The notes beneath the pieces are model-generated. The model searched no databases, was not told where the DNA came from, and saw only the letters and a program-made list of their open reading frames with translations. The position numbers were made by a program, and so were the translations under genes. From Ruminococcus sp. (GTDB taxonomy: Bacteria; Bacillota; Clostridia; Oscillospirales; Ruminococcaceae), in the NCBI GenBank assembly GCA_014799765.1, contig JAAVHK010000082.1:1-10357 (forward strand): a DNA stretch of 10,357 nucleotides, read 5' to 3'. How positions within the stretch are numbered: position 1 is the first letter of the stretch; each line of letters starts with the position of its first letter. This document shows, piece by piece, positions 7,839 through 10,357 of the stretch.

Positions 7839-8171
7839 TTATTCACCTTTGTACCAGTTTTCAATAGCCTGTAAATCGCTGTCGTGATTTTCTGCTGATA
7901 TATTTTTAACCAGTAATTCTTTCACCGGAGTTTTATTATTTGTTGCAAGATATTCAGAAATAATCCTGCCGAAATCGACTAAATTGTATCTCATATCGCC
8001 ACCGGTTACGACGTCATTCAGGATTCTTTCGACGTGATGCGGAGTAGAGTTTATATTTTCTGCTACTGTTTCGACGGCATACAGCATAAGGGACATTATA
8101 TCACCGGTGGGATTATTTTCAATAGTTCTGATTATTTCAGTAAGAATAAGGATATTTTCGCTTGCGTTCAT
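7839..8171 (-). CDS. Uncharacterised small protein, paralog A of a tandem pair
   Basis: This 110-residue protein starts at ATG 8171 behind AGAGGTGAT. It is the first gene of a two-gene operon, ending one base before the next start codon. The sequence is helix-rich and soluble with no signal peptide: an N-terminal helix (about 4-18), a hydrophobic helix around 24-40, a conserved NINSTPHHVERILNDV segment (39-54), and a C-terminal block with YLATNNKTPVKELLVKN that ends in AIENWYKGE. It shares this whole arrangement with the downstream paralog. I do not recognise the family. Its promoter is as close to consensus as any in the window, and it is divergent from spoIIID, but nothing in the protein ties it directly to sporulation. 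Confidence 0.75.
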   Translation of the reverse strand: MNASENILILTEIIRTIENNPTGDIMSLMLYAVETVAENINSTPHHVERILNDVVTGGDMRYNLVDFGRIISEYLATNNKTPVKELLVKNISAENHDSDLQAIENWYKGE

Positions 8172-8197
8172 ATGGAAATCACCTCTTTATGTTTAGT

Positions 8198-8226
8198 ATT
8201 ATAACATTTTTCGGATAATATGTCAA
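8198..8226 (-). promoter_or_regulatory. Consensus extended -10 promoter of the paralog pair
   Basis: On the minus strand, perfect TTGACA (8226-8221), 17 bases, perfect TATAAT (8203-8198) preceded by TGT. Expected start is near 8191, with a leader of about 20 bases carrying AGAGGTGAT before ATG 8171. This is a strong housekeeping-type promoter with no visible operator. Confidence 0.85.
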
Positions 8227-8312
8227 CGGAATACAGATAATTAATTCTTTTTAAAGTTTTTTCCGCATATACATTTACAGAACCGCTGAACATCAAAGGA
8301 GTGATAATCATA

Positions 8313-8591
8313 ATGTTGAAACAGCTACCTGACCAACGGGCAGTAATACTCGGACAGTACATACTGGAAAACAAGTCAACTGTAAGGGCTACTGCGAAAA
8401 AATTCGGCATTTCAAAAAGCACTGTACATAAAGATGTAAGTGAACGTCTTAAAAAAGAGAATCCGGCACTGTACGCACAGGTTAAGGATATTCTCGAAAT
8501 AAACAAACAGGAACGTCATATACGTGGTGGTATGGCTACCAAACTGAAATATGAAAAGATTGCAGAAAAAAAAGTTAAATATAAGTACTGA
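8313..8591 (+). CDS. spoIIID: Sporulation transcriptional regulator SpoIIID
   Basis: This 92-residue protein is close to the usual SpoIIID length. The hallmark stretch is ILGQYILENKSTVRATAKKF followed by GISKSTVHKDVSERL, a helix-turn-helix, then HIRGGMATKLKYEK, the basic C-terminal DNA-binding extension. In Bacillus this small protein acts in the mother cell, switching gene expression from the sigma-E to the sigma-K programme. The start is ATG 8313: AAGGAGTGAT (8296-8305) lies about seven bases before it, while the in-frame GTG at 8301 sits inside that ribosome site. The gene stands alone with its own terminator. I could not identify a convincing sigma-E promoter by eye. Its presence suggests the organism forms spores or descends from spore formers. 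Confidence 0.95.
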   Translation: MLKQLPDQRAVILGQYILENKSTVRATAKKFGISKSTVHKDVSERLKKENPALYAQVKDILEINKQERHIRGGMATKLKYEKIAEKKVKYKY

Positions 8592-8607
8592 CAAGAACAA
8601 GGAATGT

Positions 8608-8636
8608 CTGCCTGTATAAACAGGCAGTATTTTTTT
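8608..8636 (+). terminator. Terminator of spoIIID
   Basis: A perfect 8-bp stem, CTGCCTGT (8608-8615) with ACAGGCAG (8620-8627), a four-base loop, then TA followed by seven T. Confidence 0.9.
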
Positions 8637-8667
8637 GTGCGGTTTTTACAAATTTAGTCCGAACATC

Positions 8668-8697
8668 TTGACAAAATCAGTAAGAAAGGTATATAAT
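8668..8697 (+). promoter_or_regulatory. Promoter of the broken Cys-rich small gene
   Basis: Perfect TTGACA (8668-8673), an 18-base spacer, and perfect TATAAT (8692-8697). The start would be near 8704, with a leader of about 57 bases before ATG 8761. Confidence 0.75.
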
Positions 8698-8760
8698 TAG
8701 TGTATTGAAAATATTATACAGATATTTAAAGTTTGTATTATCTGAAAGGTTGTGTTGATA

Positions 8761-8961
8761 ATGAAAAGAGTATGCGGAAATAATTAAACTTGTGCCACGT
8801 GCGAATTCTGGACAGGAAACCGTGAGCCATCCAGACAAGCTAACTGGGTAGAAACTGATGGTGGAAAGGGCAAATGCGGAAATTCAAAATCTCCGTGGCG
8901 GGGACGTGATATGAGCGATTCAGGACGTTGCAGTAATTATACACCTTGGAAATTCCTTTAA
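8761..8961 (+). pseudogene. Small Cys-rich protein gene interrupted by TAA at codon 9
   Basis: From ATG 8761 (or TTG 8755, five bases after AAAGG) the frame reads MKRVCGNN, TAA at 8785-8787, then TCATCEFWTGNREPSR onward to a TAA at 8959-8961. Apart from codon 9 the frame is intact for 66 codons and looks like a real protein: five Cys (codons 5, 11, 14, 39 and 57), four Trp, CATCEFWTG, GKGKCGNSKSPWRGRD and GRCSNYTPW. The Cys layout suggests a small zinc- or iron-binding fold. I have a general memory of short Cys-rich proteins with C-x2-C, WTG and KGKC elements in Clostridia, but cannot name a function. No usable start exists just after the stop; the next ATG (8911) would drop most of the Cys. 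The unit has its own promoter and terminator, so it is transcribed even if its product is not made. It is either a recent nonsense mutation, a base-call error or a readthrough gene. Confidence 0.65.
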
Positions 8962-8978
8962 ATCTTATTCATACGTAA

Positions 8979-9013
8979 AAAAAGACTGTCCGTATAAATG
9001 GATGGTCTTTTTT
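8979..9013 (+). terminator. Terminator of the Cys-rich small unit
   Basis: A 13-bp stem with two G-T pairs, AAAAAGACTGTCC (8979-8991) with GGATGGTCTTTTT (9000-9012), an eight-base loop, and a T-tract. Its 5' arm closely resembles the next terminator at 9181. Confidence 0.85.
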
Positions 9014-9069
9014 ATGATGTCAAAATAAAATAGTTTTGGAAAATAAATTTTTTCAGGAACTGTTTTGTG

Positions 9070-9099
9070 TTGACTTTTATATAAATTTATGATTATATT
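9070..9099 (+). promoter_or_regulatory. Promoter of the 12-codon micro-ORF
   Basis: TTGACT (9070-9075), an 18-base spacer, TATATT (9094-9099). The sequence is very AT-rich, so the -10 position is uncertain by a base or two. Confidence 0.5.
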
Positions 9100-9128
9100 A
9101 TTGTAATAAAAGTAAAGGAGGTGTTAAT

Positions 9129-9167
9129 ATGTTTGGAGATGGATTCGGTGGTTGTCTTGGAGATTAA
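9129..9167 (+). CDS. 12-residue glycine-rich micro-ORF
   Basis: ATG 9129 begins MFGDGFGGCLGD and stops at TAA 9165-9167. The ribosome site, AAAGGAGGTG (9113-9122), is an essentially perfect Shine-Dalgarno at ideal spacing, the best in the window. A promoter lies upstream, and a 13-bp stem terminator begins 14 bases after the stop. So a complete transcription and translation unit exists for 12 codons. The peptide has five Gly, one Cys and two Phe. Options: a genuine micropeptide, the remnant of a longer Gly/Cys-rich small protein shortened by deletion, or a leader peptide whose downstream gene has been lost. I cannot choose among these from sequence alone, and no function is assigned. Confidence 0.5.
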   Translation: MFGDGFGGCLGD

Positions 9168-9180
9168 TGAATAAAAATAA

Positions 9181-9211
9181 AAAAGGACTGTCCGGTGTGG
9201 ACAGTCCTTTT
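9181..9211 (+). terminator. Terminator of the micro-ORF unit
   Basis: A perfect 13-bp stem, AAAAGGACTGTCC (9181-9193) with GGACAGTCCTTTT (9199-9211), and a five-base loop. The T-tract is short (four T). Confidence 0.8.
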
Positions 9212-9235
9212 AATCTATATGAAAAACAGTATTCC

Positions 9236-9277
9236 GATTTATGCCCACAGTTCCGGAGCAATTCTCGGGCATAAATC
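9236..9277. repeat. 11-bp perfect inverted repeat with 20-base loop
   Basis: GATTTATGCCC (9236-9246) and GGGCATAAATC (9267-9277) are exact reverse complements. The loop contains an additional GAG/CTC pairing. No T-tract follows on the plus strand, so it is not an ordinary terminator. It may be a dispersed repeat, an element end, or an RNA structure. On the minus strand a 20-codon frame beginning MPENCSGTVGINRN overlaps it but has no ribosome site. Confidence 0.6.
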
Positions 9278-9386
9278 AGCCACTCCAAAACAGCATACGT
9301 CAGAAATATCTGCTTATCTTATTCTATGCAGAATATCTTAAAATGCAACAAGGAAATTTATTACATTCTCACGATACTATCACATT

Positions 9387-9403
9387 TGTAACGTCTCTGT
9401 AAC
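9387..9403 (-). promoter_or_regulatory. PhoP-box-like direct repeat
   Basis: On the minus strand GTTACA-N5-GTTACA, an exact hexamer repeat with an 11-base period. This fits the spacing bound by OmpR/PhoB-class regulators and matches the Bacillus PhoP half-site TTHACA at five of six positions. It lies 43 bases before the -35 of the small RNA-like unit. The link to the regulator at 5469 is only a hypothesis. Confidence 0.3.
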
Positions 9404-9445
9404 TGAATGGAATATTTCCGTAAACAAAACGGCATATTTCTGTTA

Positions 9446-9474
9446 TTGCAATTTTATCCCATATGTATTATAAT
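9446..9474 (+). promoter_or_regulatory. Promoter of a short unit with no ORF
   Basis: TTGCAA (9446-9451), 17 bases, perfect TATAAT (9469-9474). The predicted start is near 9481. Confidence 0.6.
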
Positions 9475-9480
9475 ATAATC

Positions 9481-9571
9481 ATAACAGGATTAAACATAAT
9501 CAATAAAAAAATTCCATTACACACACCTATATAAAGAAAACTGTCAGCGATAAACCGACAGTTTTCTTTAT
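9481..9571 (+). ncRNA. Candidate small RNA of about 90 nt
   Basis: Between the promoter at 9446 and the strong terminator at 9533-9569 there is no ATG and no ribosome site on the plus strand. The transcript would have an unstructured, A-rich 5' half (9481-9532) and a terminator hairpin, a layout common in base-pairing small RNAs. It could instead be an attenuated leader for yjdF. Confidence 0.4.
9533..9569. terminator. Strong bidirectional hairpin upstream of the yjdF leader
   Basis: AAAGAAAACTGTC (9533-9545) pairs perfectly with GACAGTTTTCTTT (9557-9569), 13 bp, with an 11-base loop. The T-rich 3' arm acts as the U-tract, and the structure is symmetrical enough to work on either strand. Confidence 0.8.
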
Positions 9572-9578
9572 TATAATT

Positions 9579-9668
9579 GACAAGGATAAAAACACAGTTC
9601 CGGTAGGTAGTCCGGACGCATTTCTTTAATGTCAGTAACCTTCCTCCTCAGGTCGTCCGATTCTTGTC
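9579..9668 (+). promoter_or_regulatory. Structured yjdF leader, probable yjdF (azaaromatic) riboswitch
   Basis: A closed multi-helix fold can be drawn. P1 is GACAAGGAT (9579-9587) with ATTCTTGTC (9660-9668). An inner helix is CGGACG (9613-9618) with CGTCCG (9654-9659). There are small hairpins CATT/AATG (9619-9631) and ACCT/AGGT (9638-9653). A TCCGG/CCGGA hairpin (9599-9616) competes with the inner helix. The loop at 9642-9649, TCCTCCTC, is complementary to the ribosome site AGGAGGG (9684-9690), so translation of yjdF could be switched by sequestering the Shine-Dalgarno. yjdF-motif RNAs that bind azaaromatic compounds are known to precede this gene family. The assignment rests on gene context and foldability, not on a covariance search. 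Confidence 0.6.
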
Positions 9669-9697
9669 GTAATATTTTTTTGAAGGAGGGCGTTTCT

Positions 9698-10114
9698 ATG
9701 AGTAGTACTCAGGGAACATTCACGGTTTTTTTTGACGGTCAGTTCTGGACAGGCATTTTTGAAATCGTAACCGGTAATAGTCTGACTGTCTGTAAAGTTA
9801 CTTTCGGTGCTGAACCTGTATCGGCAGAAATTTACGGTTTTATCGTCAGGAATTACGAAAGACTTAAATTCAGTCCGGAAATGACTGTCACTGTAAGGAA
9901 AAAAGCTGAAAATCCGAAACGTATTCAGCGTGAGGTCAGAAAACAGATGCAGAATACCGGAATCGGTACGAAGTCTCAACAGGCTCTGAAACTTCAACAG
10001 GAATCAATGAAAATTCAGCGTAATGATTTCCGGAAAGTAAACCGTGAAAGTAAAAAACAGTATCAGTTTGAATTAAGACAGCAGAAGAAAAAATCTAAAC
10101 ATAAAGGTCACTGA
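9698..10114 (+). CDS. yjdF: YjdF family protein (DUF2992)
   Basis: The product is 138 residues. The start is ATG 9698, eight bases after GAAGGAGGG (9682-9690); an upstream in-frame ATG at 9629 lies inside the structured leader and is not used. The N-terminal two thirds match YjdF proteins: GTFTVFFDGQFWTGIFE (6-22), LTVCKVTFGAEPVSAEIYGF (about 28-47), LKFSPEM (about 55-61). The C-terminal third is very basic and rich in Lys, Arg and Gln (KNPKRIQREVRKQ-type stretches ending in RQQKKKSKHKGH), suggesting nucleic-acid or ribosome association, which is inference. Its biochemical role is unknown; regulation by azaaromatic-sensing riboswitches in relatives suggests a part in resisting toxic planar compounds. 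It is monocistronic, with a terminator directly after it. There is no signal peptide, so it is cytoplasmic. Confidence 0.88.
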   Translation: MSSTQGTFTVFFDGQFWTGIFEIVTGNSLTVCKVTFGAEPVSAEIYGFIVRNYERLKFSPEMTVTVRKKAENPKRIQREVRKQMQNTGIGTKSQQALKLQQESMKIQRNDFRKVNRESKKQYQFELRQQKKKSKHKGH

Positions 10115-10123
10115 TTTGTTTTT

Positions 10124-10159
10124 CCTGCTCCGGAAATATTTTTCGGGAGCAGGTTTTTT
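10124..10159 (+). terminator. Terminator of yjdF
   Basis: CCTGCTCC (10124-10131) pairs with GGAGCAGG (10146-10153), extended by an inner GAAA/TTTC helix after one mismatch, followed by six T. Confidence 0.88.
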
Positions 10160-10178
10160 ACAGAAAGGACTTGAATAT

Positions 10179-10357
10179 ATGAAAAATCTTACACAAATAA
10201 AAGATATTGAAGAATTACTGAAAAAACTTCCGGAAAATTATCATAGCTGGTATCATTTCGGAAATATTATAAGTCTTAACTATGGGAAAGAGTTTGACTA
10301 TGAAAAAGAGTTTGATTATGTGGACTGTATAGAAATGGTTCTTACAGACGGCGAATA
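10179..10357 (+). CDS. Unrecognised protein, 5' portion only
   Basis: ATG 10179 is preceded by GAAAGGA (10162-10168), and an open frame runs to the window edge (59 codons seen). The N-terminus, MKNLTQIKDIEELLKKLPEN, reads as an amphipathic helix with no signal peptide. A short tandem repeat follows, KEFDYE and KEFDYV, encoded by two near-identical 15-base units (about 10287-10320). The visible part is acidic and aromatic-rich. I do not recognise the family. It has no obvious promoter of its own, since only 19 bases separate it from the yjdF terminator; transcription may depend on readthrough. Confidence 0.6.
   Translation, partial: MKNLTQIKDIEELLKKLPENYHSWYHFGNIISLNYGKEFDYEKEFDYVDCIEMVLTDGE

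Larger units (their letters stand above)
9212..9445. other. Gene-free spacer
   Basis: No ORF with a ribosome site was found on either strand in these 234 bases. They hold the inverted repeat at 9236-9277 and the direct repeat at 9387-9403. The rest is AT-rich with scattered short palindromes such as CAGA-AATA-TCTG near 9301. Confidence 0.6.

Noticed and set aside
7838..7864. TTG 7864 as the start of paralog B
   Set aside because: It would overlap the upstream gene by 26 bases without a ribosome site; ATG 7837 has AAAGGTG six bases before it.
7680..7874. Plus-strand 64-codon ORF
   Set aside because: It is antisense to the coupled paralog genes and has no ribosome site or family resemblance.
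8231..8295. Sigma-E-type promoter for spoIIID (CATATACA at 8266-8273)
   Set aside because: It resembles a -10, but no matching -35 element was seen at the right distance, so it was not annotated.
8301..8312. GTG 8301 as the start of spoIIID
   Set aside because: It lies inside the ribosome site AAGGAGTGAT; ATG 8313 has correct spacing and gives the usual family N-terminus.
9629..9697. Upstream ATG 9629 as the start of yjdF
   Set aside because: It is within the structured leader, lacks a ribosome site, and would translate through the riboswitch helices.
9632..9997. Minus-strand 121-codon ORF
   Set aside because: It is a shadow opposite yjdF and its leader, with no ribosome site.
1..10357. 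TAA reassigned to a sense codon in this organism
   Set aside because: Several intact genes here end at TAA immediately before good terminators, which fits normal termination.
1..10357. CRISPR arrays, tRNA or rRNA genes, insertion sequences
   Set aside because: No spaced direct-repeat array, cloverleaf, rRNA-like sequence or transposase frame was seen.

Overview
The window looks like chromosome from an AT-rich, low-GC Gram-positive anaerobe of the Clostridia, most likely a Ruminococcus-like member of the Oscillospiraceae. The signs are a SpoIIID sporulation regulator, a lipoprotein with a Gram-positive type lipobox, strong GGAGG ribosome sites, TTGACA/TATAAT promoters, and hairpin-plus-T-tract terminators after almost every unit. 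No plasmid, phage structural, transposase, tRNA, rRNA or CRISPR signal was seen. The placement is inferred from gene content and style, not from a marker gene.

Left part (1-2501): the 3' portion of a VanY-type D-Ala-D-Ala carboxypeptidase-like gene, interrupted by an in-frame TAA, followed 24 bases later by an oligopeptide-binding lipoprotein (SBP family 5) with no permease or ATPase genes beside it. They end at a terminator shared with a convergent AraC-family regulator (2500-3273, minus). The regulator is divergent from a 632-codon membrane-anchored, very acidic extracytoplasmic protein of unknown function (3453-5351), which has a near-ideal extended -10 promoter.

Middle (5404-7489): a PhoB/OmpR-type response regulator and a PAS-containing PhoR-like histidine kinase overlap by 20 bases and form one operon with its own promoter and terminator. 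A convergent minus-strand pair (7481-8171) encodes two tandem, diverged paralogs of a family I do not recognise. They are translationally coupled and driven by a perfect TTGACA-17-TGnTATAAT promoter. spoIIID (8313-8591) lies divergently beside them.

Right part (8592-10357): a run of very small units, each with its own promoter and terminator. These are a Cys-rich 66-codon frame broken by a TAA at codon 9, a 12-codon glycine-rich micro-ORF with an ideal ribosome site, and a unit with no ORF that would give an RNA of about 90 nt. Between the last two are an 11-bp perfect inverted repeat and a PhoP-box-like direct repeat. Then comes a YjdF-family gene behind a structured leader that fits a yjdF-type (azaaromatic) riboswitch, with an anti-Shine-Dalgarno sequence displayed in a loop. 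The window ends inside an unrecognised gene.

The most unusual points are the two otherwise intact frames each broken by one TAA, the coupled paralog pair of unknown family, the island of micro-transcription units, and the leader of yjdF.
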